Shown one piece after another: positions 27,338 through 36,316 of a stretch of 64,000 nucleotides of DNA. Both the position numbers and the translations under genes were made by a program. The stretch's first letter is position 1. The number at the start of each line of letters is the position of its first letter. This stretch comes from Nostocales cyanobacterium LEGE 11386 (lineage in GTDB: Bacteria > Cyanobacteriota > Cyanobacteriia > Cyanobacteriales > Nostocaceae). The notes beneath the pieces are model-generated. The model did no database searches, was not told the DNA's origin, and was given only the letters and a program-made list of their open reading frames with translations. The stretch is taken from positions 1 to 64,000 of the forward strand of contig JADEXK010000024.1 in assembly GCA_015207155.1 (NCBI GenBank), in the 5' to 3' direction.

Positions 27338-27556
27338 ATGGTGCAAGCGGAAGAAACTAATATTGAGGAACTGAAAAACAAAATCAGAAAGCTCAATAGT
27401 AAGGCGGGTCAAATGAAGATGGATCTGCATGATTTGGCGGAGGGCTTGCCAACTGATTACAAAACATTGATGGATGTTGCGGCTGCAACTTATGAGATTT
27501 ATCGTCAGCTAGATGAACTTAAGCAACATCTGAAACAATTGGAGAATGCTAAATGA
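27338..27556 (+). CDS. DUF683-family small nif protein
   Basis: A 72-residue, mostly helical protein (ELKNKIRKLNSKAGQMKMDL then HDLAEGLPTDY) typical of the CCE_0567-type family in nif clusters, which forms helical bundles. AGGAG lies 10 bases upstream. The stop overlaps the nifW start (ATGA). Function unknown; possibly metal or NifW-related. Confidence 0.9.
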   Translation: MVQAEETNIEELKNKIRKLNSKAGQMKMDLHDLAEGLPTDYKTLMDVAAATYEIYRQLDELKQHLKQLENAK

Positions 27557-27870
27557 CTGGAACTATTGATGAATTCAAAAAGCTCGTAGATGCAGAGGAG
27601 TTTTTTCTGTTTTTTAATCTGCCCTACGACCAACAATTTGTAAATGTAAATCGTCTGCATATTTTAAAGAAGTTTGCTCAATTTATTAGTCAAGTTGATG
27701 ACGCTCATCCTGATTTAAATCCAGAGGAAAGACTTGAGCAATATTCTCTAGCTTTGCAAAAAGCTTATGCGGTATTTGAAGAATCAACACCCCATGAACA
27801 AAAGCTGTTCAAAGTGTTTAACGATAAGCCGAAGAATGTAGTCACTCTGACAGAAATCACTTCTGATTAG
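27553..27870 (+). CDS. nifW: NifW nitrogenase-stabilising protein
   Basis: The 105-residue NifW interacts with the MoFe protein and protects it from oxygen. The MTGTIDEFKKLVDAEEFFLF start and FAQFISQVDDAHPDLNPEER segment are typical. It overlaps the preceding DUF683 gene by 4 bases and is followed 10 bp later by hesA. Confidence 0.92.
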   Translation: MTGTIDEFKKLVDAEEFFLFFNLPYDQQFVNVNRLHILKKFAQFISQVDDAHPDLNPEERLEQYSLALQKAYAVFEESTPHEQKLFKVFNDKPKNVVTLTEITSD

Positions 27871-27880
27871 GAGGTAAAAA

Positions 27881-28669
27881 GTGATCAACCTAACGCCTAC
27901 CGAATTAGAACGCTATAGTCGCCAAATGATGCTCCCAAATTTTGGCGAACTAGCTCAAAAACGCCTGAAGTCAGCGACGGTTCTGGTTACGGGTGTGGGG
28001 GGATTAGGCGGTACGGCGGCGCTTTACTTAGCAGTAGCGGGTGTTGGGCGGCTAATCTTAGTCCGGGGTGGTGATTTGCGCTTGGATGATATGAATCGTC
28101 AGATTTTAATGACTGATGATTGGGTGGGTAAGCCTAGGGTATTCAAAGCTAAGGAAACTCTAGAAGCTATCAATCCTGATATCCAAGTGGAAGCAGTTCA
28201 TGATTACATCACTTCGGACAATGTGGACTCGTTAGTGCAATCGGCTGATATGGCTTTGGACTGCGCCCACAATTTTACGGAACGCAACTTGTTAAATGAA
28301 GCTTGTGTGCGTTGGCGTAAACCAATGGTGGAAGCAGCTATGGATGGGATGGAGGCTTACTTAACCACGATTATTCCTGGTGTGACTCCTTGTTTATCTT
28401 GTCTATTTCCAGAGAAGCCGGAATGGGATCGACGGGCTTTTTCAGTTTTGGGCGCTGTTTCTGGGACATTGGCTTGTCTGACGGCTTTGGAAGCAATCAA
28501 GTTGATTACTGGTTTTAGTCAACCTTTATTATCGCAATTGTTGACCATTGACCTAAATCGGATGGAATTTGCCAAGCGCCGTTCTCAGCGCGATCGCTCT
28601 TGTCCAGTATGCGGTAATACAGCCCCCTGGAGATACGGTCAATCTCAATCTGTAGTCATTAGTCATTAG
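27881..28669 (+). CDS. hesA: HesA, ThiF/MoeB-family adenylyltransferase
   Basis: A 262-residue E1-like protein with the nucleotide-binding motif TGVGGLGGTAALYL (37-50), the ERYSRQMMLPNFGE start and CxxC zinc-site pairs (PCLSC and CPVC at 241-244). It uses a GTG start behind a perfect AGGAGG. HesA lies in nif clusters of heterocystous strains and may activate a sulfur carrier or assist molybdenum cofactor insertion; the role is not settled. Confidence 0.93.
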   Translation: MINLTPTELERYSRQMMLPNFGELAQKRLKSATVLVTGVGGLGGTAALYLAVAGVGRLILVRGGDLRLDDMNRQILMTDDWVGKPRVFKAKETLEAINPDIQVEAVHDYITSDNVDSLVQSADMALDCAHNFTERNLLNEACVRWRKPMVEAAMDGMEAYLTTIIPGVTPCLSCLFPEKPEWDRRAFSVLGAVSGTLACLTALEAIKLITGFSQPLLSQLLTIDLNRMEFAKRRSQRDRSCPVCGNTAPWRYGQSQSVVISH

Positions 28670-28727
28670 TAATTGAATAACTAACGACAATATCCTCACC
28701 TGTAATCAGAACCAATCAGGAGACTTA

Positions 28728-29099
28728 ATGAGCGTTACTTTGACAGAAAAAGCAGAATTTCGTCTGCGAGCATTTTTACGAGGTTCAGCACCCGATAATG
28801 ATGACGCTAAAAAAGGTATCCGTGTCTCTGTGAAAGATGGTGGTTGCAGTGGCTATGAGTATGCAATTGATGTCACTAGCAATCCCCAAGCAGATGATTT
28901 GGTAATCCAGCAAGGTAAGGTGCTGGTTTATGTTGATGCTAAAAGTGCGCCTTTATTAGAAGGGGTGGTAATCGATTTTGTTGAAGGGGTGATGGAAAGT
29001 GGCTTTAAGTTCACTAACCCCAACGCCAGCGATACCTGCGGTTGTGGTAAGTCCTTCACAGCAGGTGACTGTACCCCGACTGGCATACCTTGTAGCTAA
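28728..29099 (+). CDS. hesB: HesB, IscA-type Fe-S carrier
   Basis: The 123-residue A-type carrier has Cys40 (DGGCSGYEY), Cys104 and Cys106 (DTCGCGKSF), the three ligands of the IscA/HesB family, plus extra Cys115 and Cys122 in a short tail. It probably delivers Fe or Fe-S clusters to nitrogenase components. It lies between hesA and fdxH on the same strand. Confidence 0.95.
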   Translation: MSVTLTEKAEFRLRAFLRGSAPDNDDAKKGIRVSVKDGGCSGYEYAIDVTSNPQADDLVIQQGKVLVYVDAKSAPLLEGVVIDFVEGVMESGFKFTNPNASDTCGCGKSFTAGDCTPTGIPCS

Positions 29100-29207
29100 G
29101 AACTACTTGCAGACGAACTTGGCGCTAGTTATCGAAGTTGCATCAGGGAGACAGAAAAACTTCGAGAACACAATCTAAATCTTATAATCTGAGAGGAGAA
29201 TCGGAAA

Positions 29208-29507
29208 ATGGCTACCTACGAAGTGAGATTGATCAGCAAAAAAGAAAACATCGATACCACAATTGAAGTGGACGAAGAAACCACAATTTTGGAAGCAGCA
29301 GAAGAAAATGGTATTGAGTTACCTTTCTCTTGTCATTCCGGTTCTTGCTCTAGTTGTGTAGGCAAAGTTGTAGAAGGTGAAGTTGATCAATCTGATCAAA
29401 TCTTTTTAGATGACGAGCAAATGTCTAAAGGCTTCGCCCTACTTTGTGTTACTTATCCCCGTTCTAATTGCACAATTAAGACTCACCAAGAACCATATCT
29501 TGTCTAA
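29208..29507 (+). CDS. fdxH: FdxH, heterocyst [2Fe-2S] ferredoxin
   Basis: The 99-residue plant-type ferredoxin carries Cys42, 47, 50 and 80 in [15 protein letters not shown] and LLCVTYP. FdxH is the heterocyst ferredoxin that donates electrons to NifH. Lys10-Lys11 in the N-terminal LISKKENID fit the basic residues reported to matter for the NifH contact. A strong AGAGGAG ribosome site precedes it. It ends the nif cluster and is followed by a perfect terminator. Confidence 0.97.
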   Translation: MATYEVRLISKKENIDTTIEVDEETTILEAAEENGIELPFSCHSGSCSSCVGKVVEGEVDQSDQIFLDDEQMSKGFALLCVTYPRSNCTIKTHQEPYLV

Positions 29508-29551
29508 AGTCTTGCTTTTATCGTTACACTGACAAATATTTGAAATTTAAG

Positions 29552-29586
29552 ATGAAGGATAAATAATATCCTTCATTTTTGTTTTT
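29552..29586 (+). terminator. Rho-independent terminator of the fdxH operon
   Basis: ATGAAGGATA-AATAA-TATCCTTCAT, a perfect 10-bp stem with 5-base loop, is followed by TTTTGTTTTT. It lies 45 bp after the fdxH stop and is the clearest terminator in the window. Confidence 0.92.
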
Positions 29587-29698
29587 GAGCCTAACAGTAT
29601 TTTAGCTTTTAGGCGATCGCCTGGGCTACTCACGCTATGAACAACTCATCGCACAATGGATATAATAAACAGCAAAAACCAATCATGCTCAAAAAATT

Positions 29699-30181
29699 AT
29701 GGAAAACAAAAAACCTCTCATCTTGCGGGCTGAGGAAATTGCAAATAGTGTCAGAACCTTTTCGCATCCCTGGAATCCCAAATCAGAAATATCCGGAACA
29801 TATCTTGGGCGAACAGTTGGACTAAAGCGTACGGGAGTTAACTTTGCTAGAATTGCTCCTAGTAAGGAATCCTTTGTTTATCACTCACATGACCGAGAAG
29901 AAGAATGGATTTACATTTTATCGGGTCGTGGCGTTGCGGAAATTGATGGAGAGGAATTTGAAGTAGGTTCAGGGGATTTCATGGGATTTCCCACTCCTTC
30001 AGTTGCACATCATCTCAGGAATATAGGTGACGAAGACCTAGTATATTTAACAGGAGGGGAAAACCTAGAAGTAGAAGTTGCTGACTTTCCCCGTCTAGGA
30101 AAACGTATGCTCCGTCGGGGAGATATTATTGAAATTTATAATTTTTCTGATACTAAACCCTTTGGAGCATTAGACACTTAA
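29699..30181 (+). CDS. cupin-domain protein
   Basis: A 160-residue cupin: HSHDREEEWIYILSGRG supplies the HxH…E metal site, then VGSGDFMGFPTPSVAHHLRN gives the second motif with His. It may bind a metal and act as an enzyme or sugar/small-molecule sensor. It starts after the fdxH terminator and has its own weak upstream region. Function otherwise unknown. Confidence 0.8.
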   Translation: MENKKPLILRAEEIANSVRTFSHPWNPKSEISGTYLGRTVGLKRTGVNFARIAPSKESFVYHSHDREEEWIYILSGRGVAEIDGEEFEVGSGDFMGFPTPSVAHHLRNIGDEDLVYLTGGENLEVEVADFPRLGKRMLRRGDIIEIYNFSDTKPFGALDT

Positions 30182-30337
30182 GAGACTTCCAAATCAAAAA
30201 ATATCCAAGAATTCATACAACACCCCTGTGTTCCTGATTTCTCTGTGTACTCTGGGCGCCAGTTGCTATAAGTCGGGGAACCCGCCCAACGCACTGGCTT
30301 GCCTTTGCGTGAGGCTAATTCTTACTCTCACTCAGCT

Positions 30338-31504
30338 TCACGAATCTTCTTGTGTAGAACTAAGCCAGCGACTAGTAATTTCTTGTAAAGCACCATTTTC
30401 AGACATTCGCAGCAATTCGATATTCAGGTCTTTTTTTAAAGAACTATCAATGGGTAAAACAAACCCATAAAGCTCAGTTCCTAAAGAAAAGTTAGCTAAT
30501 TTAAAGTTTAGTTCGGGATTTTGGGCCAGGTAGTATTCCAATGCAGGACGGTCAAACACCACTGCATCTGCTTTTTCAGTAGACAATAGTTCTACAGCAT
30601 CTGCTAGGGTGGCGACTCCTTGAACTCGACGGCTATAATTTTGCACAACCTCCGCACTAGATGAGCCACTAACAGTTGCTACCCTGGCATCTTCCAAGTT
30701 TAAGGGGCTGGTAAATTGTTCTGTAGAACCACCAGACAAGGCAATGGTTATAGCTGAAGCCAGTCCGGCTGTGAGTGAAGAAACTGTCACCAAGGCTAAA
30801 ACCATCCAAGTTCCAGCGATAAAACGACCAAGACGGGTTACAGGGGCGCGATCGCCATAACCTACAGTAGTTAATGTTACCAGTGCAAACCACATCCCGT
30901 TACCCACTCCCTGAACATAATTTTTCGGGAATTGTTCGCTATTTTTATTGCGTTCCGCCAACCACACCAAATTCCCGACTATGAACATGAGGATAACTAA
31001 TACCCCAATCGACGTTATGACCGCAGTCTCAAAAAAAGGTTGAACTCGGCTCCAAAGACTGGGATCGTCAGCTGCTGTTAAGACGGCAATCTCTGTGGAA
31101 AAATAAGGTTGGGTAAAGTCAACGTTTTGTAGGCGTTGGGCAGTTATTGTGATGGGGCCAACCAATAAATCTAATTCTCCCTGCTCTACAACCTCTAGGG
31201 CATTGGCAACGCTAGATTGAGGTATAATCTCATACTCTATATTTTGCGAGCGTGCCACTTCTGCCCACACTTCGACACTAATACCAGAAGTGTCAGTATC
31301 TTTGCGAACCACAAAAGGAGGTGAACCGGCTACACCCACTCGCAAAGGCGCGGCTGAAGCTAAAGTAGGGACAGAAATAACTAAGGCTACAGCTACCCCA
31401 GTCAAGCAATTATAGTTGGCTGCAAAACCTTGACGGACGTGCAACATAGATGCAGAAAAAACGGTATGCAGTTGCTTTGACTGTAGGAATTGCCGAAAAA
31501 TCAT
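30338..31504 (-). CDS. GluR0-like ionotropic receptor / potassium channel
   Basis: This 388-residue protein has a signal-like N-terminal segment, a periplasmic solute-binding lobe, a pore domain with K+ filter TTVGYGD (212-218) between transmembrane helices near 162-184 and 227-255, and a second binding lobe (about 265-380). This SBP-split architecture is that of the prokaryotic glutamate receptor GluR0. Ligand binding would open a K+ path. In a diazotroph it could sense amino acids moving between cells; this is inference. The start region is long, and Met20 is an alternative start. Confidence 0.88.
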   Translation of the reverse strand: MIFRQFLQSKQLHTVFSASMLHVRQGFAANYNCLTGVAVALVISVPTLASAAPLRVGVAGSPPFVVRKDTDTSGISVEVWAEVARSQNIEYEIIPQSSVANALEVVEQGELDLLVGPITITAQRLQNVDFTQPYFSTEIAVLTAADDPSLWSRVQPFFETAVITSIGVLVILMFIVGNLVWLAERNKNSEQFPKNYVQGVGNGMWFALVTLTTVGYGDRAPVTRLGRFIAGTWMVLALVTVSSLTAGLASAITIALSGGSTEQFTSPLNLEDARVATVSGSSSAEVVQNYSRRVQGVATLADAVELLSTEKADAVVFDRPALEYYLAQNPELNFKLANFSLGTELYGFVLPIDSSLKKDLNIELLRMSENGALQEITSRWLSSTQEDS

Positions 31505-32184
31505 TAGTTATTTACTCCTTACGTATTCAGGCGATCGCACATCACAAAAGGCTATATTGCTGCTTGAGCAATTTATGGGTAAGATAATACCCCTTAATTT
31601 ATCACTATCAAACTATTGACAAATTTGCCAAGCTTGCTGACTAAAGCCAAGGATGTAGAAAAATAGTTTTCATCTGCATATTTTAAAAAATAAAATTGGC
31701 AAAATCACTGCTTTTTTAGAGGGATTTTAGTTTGTTTTAACTATGTCTGTGGGTATCTTTATAAATGATTCATAATTTAAACTTATCAGAGTGATAATAT
31801 ATAAATAAGCTAAATTGTTGCTAGTGAACCTAAACTTCAGCAAAAGCGATTACAGGGTTATCTCAGACATTCCTACCTGAAATTCTGGTTCAGTTTCCTA
31901 TGGGCAGAAATTAAAATAGCTTCAAGACAGAATCAAGGGAAATTGTGTAAATCTTCTGCCAGAATTAACCAGATTTATTCAAGAATAATTGCCGTGCTTT
32001 TTTCAAAGGGTGTCTAATTTCCTTAACCGCTTTTTCCGGCGGCGAATCTAATTCCTCACAATTCAACTTGAATTTGAGTCAGGCGCATATGCGTTCCGCG
32101 CAGACTAAGCAAATGCAGTTTGGGAAGAATTGCAGCAGTTTAGAAATAATTGCCCTACTTGCAAAAATTTAAGGAGCAAGAGTT
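31505..32184. other. intergenic region before the CBS-CP12 gene
   Basis: 680 bp between divergent genes (GluR0-like on minus, CBS on plus). AT-rich with no ORF I can support. A ribosome site AAGGAG lies 8 bases before the CBS start. Promoters for both genes should be here. Confidence 0.5.
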
Positions 32185-32781
32185 ATGAGAGCCAAGCAAA
32201 TTATGACTCAAGATGTAGCTACTATTCGCGGTTTCGCTACAGTAGCAGAAGCAGTCAGACTATTAAGATTCAAAGAATTACGGGCGTTAATTGTAGAACC
32301 TCGTAACAGTGGTGATGCTTACGGTATCGTTACCGAAATGGATATTGTCGGTAAGGTCGTTGCTTATGGAAAAGACCCCCAACAGGTGCGTGTCTACGAA
32401 ATTATGAGTAAACCTTGCATTGTGGTCAATCCTGACCTTGATGTGGAATATGTAGCAAGATTATTTGCTGATACGGGTGTATGGCGTGCGCCAGTGATTC
32501 AAGGTGAACTTCTTGGCATTATTTCTGTAACTGATATTCTTACCAAGAGTGATTTTGTCCAAAAACCAAAATTAATATTCTTGCGAAAAGAACTCTTGAA
32601 AGCTATCTCTAATGCTCGTTCAGTTTCTGCTAACTATGGCGTAGATTCTAAAAGAGCCATTGAAGCTTGGGATTTAGTAGATGAACTCGAAGCCGAAGCT
32701 GGTTTTTATGGCGCACCAAAACCCGAAAAGTCAGCCAGAGAGATATTCTCTGAGCAACGAGAAACTGTAGCGGTTAGCTAA
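32185..32781 (+). CDS. CBS-domain protein with CP12-like C-terminus
   Basis: The first 130 residues hold two CBS motifs (RAKQIMTQDVATIRGF… and YEIMSKPCIVVNPD…VTDIL), which bind adenine nucleotides. Residues 135-175 contain the CP12 signature AWDLVDELEAEAG after NARSVSANYGVDSKRAIE. CBS-CP12 fusions are known in cyanobacteria as regulators of phosphoribulokinase/GAPDH. The disulfide cysteines of classical CP12 are absent, so redox control is unlikely and adenylate control more likely. It sits downstream of the nif genes, where shutting the Calvin cycle in heterocysts would fit. Confidence 0.85.
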   Translation: MRAKQIMTQDVATIRGFATVAEAVRLLRFKELRALIVEPRNSGDAYGIVTEMDIVGKVVAYGKDPQQVRVYEIMSKPCIVVNPDLDVEYVARLFADTGVWRAPVIQGELLGIISVTDILTKSDFVQKPKLIFLRKELLKAISNARSVSANYGVDSKRAIEAWDLVDELEAEAGFYGAPKPEKSAREIFSEQRETVAVS

Positions 32782-32875
32782 TTAATTAGTCGTCTGATAA
32801 CCCAAGAATTATGAGGGATATCACAACCACTTAATTAACGTAAGTTCGATCAATTCCTAAAAATCCCTCTCCAAA

Positions 32876-32961
32876 CCTCTCCCCGCGTCGGGGAGAGGCT
32901 TAAAAAGCTGATTCTTTCGTGTCAAAGTCAAGATTTTCCCCCTTCCCTTGTAGGGAAGGGG
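32876..32961. repeat. two adjacent perfect GC-rich hairpins
   Basis: CCTCTCCCCG-CGT-CGGGGAGAGG (32876-32898) and CCCCTTCCCT-TGT-AGGGAAGGGG (32939-32961), each a 10-bp perfect stem with 3-base loop. They lie between the CBS-CP12 and ankyrin genes. They look like dispersed cyanobacterial palindromes rather than terminators, since no T-run follows either. Confidence 0.75.
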
Positions 32962-33025
32962 TTGGGGTTAGGTTCCGTCGAATTCACGTTTTACTGAGTG
33001 AATTAATGAATTTCTGGGAATATTT

Positions 33026-33493
33026 ATGAATCAAGTGAGAAAGTCTAAGTTAAGTGAAATAACTTGTCAATGGCTGATTGCCAAAGGCTACAATCTAGTT
33101 GATTTAAATCAGCCAGGGGAAAACGGCGATACAGCTTTGATGAAAGCTACAAGAGAAGGTGTATATGCTGTTGTTAAAGATTTAATTGATATTGGTGTAA
33201 ATATTAATACTAGAAATAATGATGGAAATAATGCTTTATGGTTTGCTTGTTTTGGTAATCATTACGAATTAATTAATTTGCTACTGGCTGCCAAAATTAA
33301 CATCAACAACCAAAATGATAATGGTGCAACTGTTTTAATGTATGCAGCATCAGCAGGAAAGACAGGAGTTGCTAAGTTACTTTTGCAACATCATCCTAAT
33401 TTAGAATTGCAAAACTTAGACGATTATAAAGCAATAGATTTTGCTAGTAATGTAGAAGTTTTAAGGTTACTCAAAGATGCTAGAAAAAGATAA
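33026..33493 (+). CDS. ankyrin-repeat protein
   Basis: A 155-residue protein made of about three ankyrin repeats (GENGDTALMKATREGVYAVV, NDGNNALWFACFGNHYEL, NDNGATVLMYAASAGKTGVA). These mediate protein-protein contact. Its end overlaps the start of the following SagB-like gene by 17 bases, so the two are translated as a unit and the ankyrin protein probably works with the oxidoreductase. Confidence 0.85.
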   Translation: MNQVRKSKLSEITCQWLIAKGYNLVDLNQPGENGDTALMKATREGVYAVVKDLIDIGVNINTRNNDGNNALWFACFGNHYELINLLLAAKININNQNDNGATVLMYAASAGKTGVAKLLLQHHPNLELQNLDDYKAIDFASNVEVLRLLKDARKR

Positions 33494-34763
33494 TTTAGGC
33501 AAGACTTATCATGATGCAACTAAGCATTCCTACTTATCAGTACAAATTGATCCAAATTATGTAGACGCGTCAACTCAACCAGTTGCGTTTAAAGTTTATC
33601 CCAAGTTTTATAGACGGGTGCAATTGAATCTCAATAATCCCGTGCATTCGTTTATCTGGTTAACTAGTGCCGTTACTTTTGAAAAAGTATATCAAGATGT
33701 GCCTGATAAACTACGGGTAAATCCGTCAGCAGGCGCGCTATATCCCACAGAGGTTTATGTACAAATTCGGGGCATACCGGGAACAGTAGATGGTATATAT
33801 CATCTAGAAGTTGAGAATAATTGTCTAACGCTGATTTATGAATTAATTGATGATGGCTTAGAGAGTTATATTATACCGGGCAGAAGTATCAAGGGATGCA
33901 TTTTTTTAATTAGTTGTGTTTATTATAGGTCTAGTTGGAAATATCAAGACAGGAGCCTGAGATATTGCTTTTTAGATAGCGGACACCATTTAGGTGCTGT
34001 TGCTGCATCTGCTTATCTTCATAGCAAAGATATACAATTAATTTTCGACTTTGATAAACTTGCTCTCAATACAGATTTAGGTTTTGAGAATAAAGAGTTT
34101 GTCACTGCTGCTGTTATCTCAGGTGAAGAGCAAGAAAGGCAAATTAGACGCTTAAGACTGAAGATTCCTTTTGTTTGTGGCACAGATTATTTTGAAGCTA
34201 ATCAATTGATTGAAAATAGCTATCAAGTAACAGCTGTGCAAAGGAGTCACCCGCAGCTATTAGAACAGCCTCAGTTTAACTTTGACAAGGATAAATTTCA
34301 TCAAACTGTGTGGAACCGACGTTCAGTTAGACGTTTCCGGAAACAGTTGATTTCTCAAGAAGATTATTTATATATCTTGCAGCAACTTGAGCAGCCAATA
34401 CCGTCAGAAAATTTTGAGGAAATTGAAATTTACTCTGTCGTGCATCGGGTAGAGGGGATGTCACCTGGATTATATAAAGGTACGCATCTGCTTAAGTCTG
34501 GGAATTTCTCTGAAAAGACAGGTTACTTATGCGTGAATCAAGCCTTCGCTAGAGATTGTGCTGTAACTTTCTTTTTTGTATCTGACTATATAAATTATCA
34601 AACTGCCATGCAATTTGCTGGTTTTTTAGGGCAAAAAATTTATTTAGTTAGCAATTATTTAAACATTGATTGTAGTGGTATTGGTGCTTATTATGATGAT
34701 GAAACCCAAGAATTTTTAGAAACTACGAAAGATGTTCTCTATGGAATAGCTATTGGAAAATAA
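33477..34763 (+). CDS. SagB-type/nitroreductase-fold dehydrogenase-like protein
   Basis: The 428-residue protein has two nitroreductase-like halves, the layout of SagB-type oxidoreductases. The N-half includes RVNPSAGALYPTEVYVQIRG and DSGHHLGAVAASAYLH; the C-half starts FHQTVWNRRSVRRFRKQLIS and continues LCVNQAFARDCAVTFFFVS. SagB enzymes use FMN to oxidise azolines in thiazole/oxazole peptides, but no cyclodehydratase or precursor peptide is seen nearby, so the substrate is open. It overlaps the ankyrin gene and is followed 18 bp later by a small gene. Confidence 0.72.
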   Translation: MLEKDNLGKTYHDATKHSYLSVQIDPNYVDASTQPVAFKVYPKFYRRVQLNLNNPVHSFIWLTSAVTFEKVYQDVPDKLRVNPSAGALYPTEVYVQIRGIPGTVDGIYHLEVENNCLTLIYELIDDGLESYIIPGRSIKGCIFLISCVYYRSSWKYQDRSLRYCFLDSGHHLGAVAASAYLHSKDIQLIFDFDKLALNTDLGFENKEFVTAAVISGEEQERQIRRLRLKIPFVCGTDYFEANQLIENSYQVTAVQRSHPQLLEQPQFNFDKDKFHQTVWNRRSVRRFRKQLISQEDYLYILQQLEQPIPSENFEEIEIYSVVHRVEGMSPGLYKGTHLLKSGNFSEKTGYLCVNQAFARDCAVTFFFVSDYINYQTAMQFAGFLGQKIYLVSNYLNIDCSGIGAYYDDETQEFLETTKDVLYGIAIGK

Positions 34764-34781
34764 GTAGGTTCAGAAACAGAG

Positions 34782-35159
34782 ATGGCTAACAATCAGTTTT
34801 ACTTTGATAATGAAGATTCCCATCCAATACAGCCAACATCGGCGGATATTATCCTGCGGCAACAGCTAGAGTATTCTATTAGTAAATACTTTTACGAAGG
34901 TTGCGATCGCACGATTCAAAATCTGCTCTCTAATTGTCGCTGGTATGTCACAACCCGCGCTAATGCGATGACGTTAGTGATTGAATGTCCTGATCAAGTT
35001 ACTAACTGGCGGGTTTTACAGCAAATCGTGCCCATGGGAACATTGCTTTATTCAATTATTAGCAGTGCTAAAATCCGAGTTTGTCCCCCAGATAGTCAAG
35101 GTATACCTTTTGAAATGAGGGTAGATGAACTTTCTGTTTATCGCGATTGGGCGGGATAA
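34782..35159 (+). CDS. hypothetical protein, 125 aa
   Basis: Not recognised. Short polar N-terminus (MANNQFYFDNEDSHPIQP) then a compact domain with ISKYFYEGCDRTIQNLLSN, WYVTTRANAMTLVIECPD and IVPMGTLLYSIISSAKIRV. It is in the operon of the ankyrin and SagB-like genes and ends 13 bp before the convergent hupW stop. The position next to hupW resembles that in Anabaena PCC 7120; a hydrogenase or nif link is only suggested by location. Confidence 0.7.
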   Translation: MANNQFYFDNEDSHPIQPTSADIILRQQLEYSISKYFYEGCDRTIQNLLSNCRWYVTTRANAMTLVIECPDQVTNWRVLQQIVPMGTLLYSIISSAKIRVCPPDSQGIPFEMRVDELSVYRDWAG

Positions 35160-35172
35160 TTCGTAATTTAGT

Positions 35173-35634
35173 TTACTGGTTGATGAGTTTGGTTAGTTCT
35201 GCAAAAACTAAATCGGCGGAGTGTTTGACTACGGGACTTAATTCTAGTCCTAAATCAAGATTTGCGGCTTCAATTAAGTAAACTGTCACATCTTGGGGAA
35301 AGTCATTGTGAAAGATTTTTCTACCGGCGGCTAAAGCATTATCCCAGCGAAAATCATGCAAGTTGTAACTAGGTTCTGGTAAAGCTGCTAGTTCTTCTCC
35401 TGGAACTTTAAACACAGCACCAGGTTCGGAACCTGTGGAACTTGCATCAATAATTACTAATTGTTTGCTACCTCTAGCTTGAAACATTACTTCCATCCCG
35501 GCTGTACCGCAGTCATATACTCGCACATGAGGATGGGGATTTTCGGCTAGATATTGTTGTAGGCGTTGGGCAATAATTACGCCTACTGCGTCGTCACTGC
35601 GATTAAGATTTCCGCAACCAATGATAGTTAACAT
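35173..35634 (-). CDS. hupW: HupW, uptake-hydrogenase maturation protease
   Basis: The 153-residue endopeptidase cleaves the C-terminus of the NiFe uptake hydrogenase large subunit (HupL) after nickel insertion. Motifs are GCGNLNRSDDAVGVI (nickel-contact Asp14/15), IDASSTGSEPG and the HDFRWDNALAAGR segment that distinguishes cyanobacterial HupW. Uptake hydrogenase recovers H2 made by nitrogenase, so the position beside the nif cluster is logical. The hup structural genes are not in this window. Confidence 0.92.
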   Translation of the reverse strand: MLTIIGCGNLNRSDDAVGVIIAQRLQQYLAENPHPHVRVYDCGTAGMEVMFQARGSKQLVIIDASSTGSEPGAVFKVPGEELAALPEPSYNLHDFRWDNALAAGRKIFHNDFPQDVTVYLIEAANLDLGLELSPVVKHSADLVFAELTKLINQ

Positions 35635-35702
35635 GGGATGAGTTAGAGGCTTTGACTGATGAGACAGACAAAGCCTCTGATACAGAAGTTATTAGCTAGA
35701 AA

Positions 35703-36125
35703 CTAGAAATTTATACTATATTTGCTAGCAATTTCTGTGAATTTCTCACATTGCTGTTGTGATGCTAGAGAAATTATCATTTCTGCTTGTTCTGGAGTGT
35801 TGCCATCTTTAGGAATTAAATACTTGACATAAAGTGCTATAAAATCAGCTACAACTGCCAAACCAGATAAACCATGTTTGTCAGCTTCCTTACCCGCGAT
35901 CGCAGCTACTAAACCTGCTTTAATTGGGTCTGGTTTAACTTTCATGAACTGGTCTACTAGCTTAGGAATGTATTCTGCTGGCGGTAAATTATCTAACTTA
36001 GTTTGGTCAGGAGTAAAGTCAAAGTCTGCGGATTTTGCCTGTTCTAAAACACACCATTCTATAAACTCTTGTAGTGCTGCTTCAGGAAGGCGAGGGAGAT
36101 ATTTATGTAGCGCTATATCAGACAC
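35703..36125 (-). CDS. hypothetical protein, 140 aa
   Basis: Not recognised. An alpha-helical soluble protein: HKYLPRLPEAALQEFIEWCV, YIPKLVDQFMKVKPDPIKAG, LVAAIAGKEADKHGLSGLAV. It lies just behind hupW on the same strand (about 70 bp upstream). It may be part of the same transcript. No motif gives a function. Confidence 0.7.
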   Translation of the reverse strand: MSDIALHKYLPRLPEAALQEFIEWCVLEQAKSADFDFTPDQTKLDNLPPAEYIPKLVDQFMKVKPDPIKAGLVAAIAGKEADKHGLSGLAVVADFIALYVKYLIPKDGNTPEQAEMIISLASQQQCEKFTEIASKYSINF

Positions 36126-36316
36126 AAGCTTACCGTGTGAATTTTTGTTTTGTTGAAGTGCATCAAAGCTAGCCTAACGCATTGTTTATATAAGTTTTAG
36201 TGTGTTACGCTACGACTGTTAAATAAATATTGAAATGAATTCTGTTTTGGTGTTTTGTCCAGAAGTTCGCGAAGACTAGATGAGTTCTATAGTTGTTACG
36301 AAAAAGGCAGAAACTA

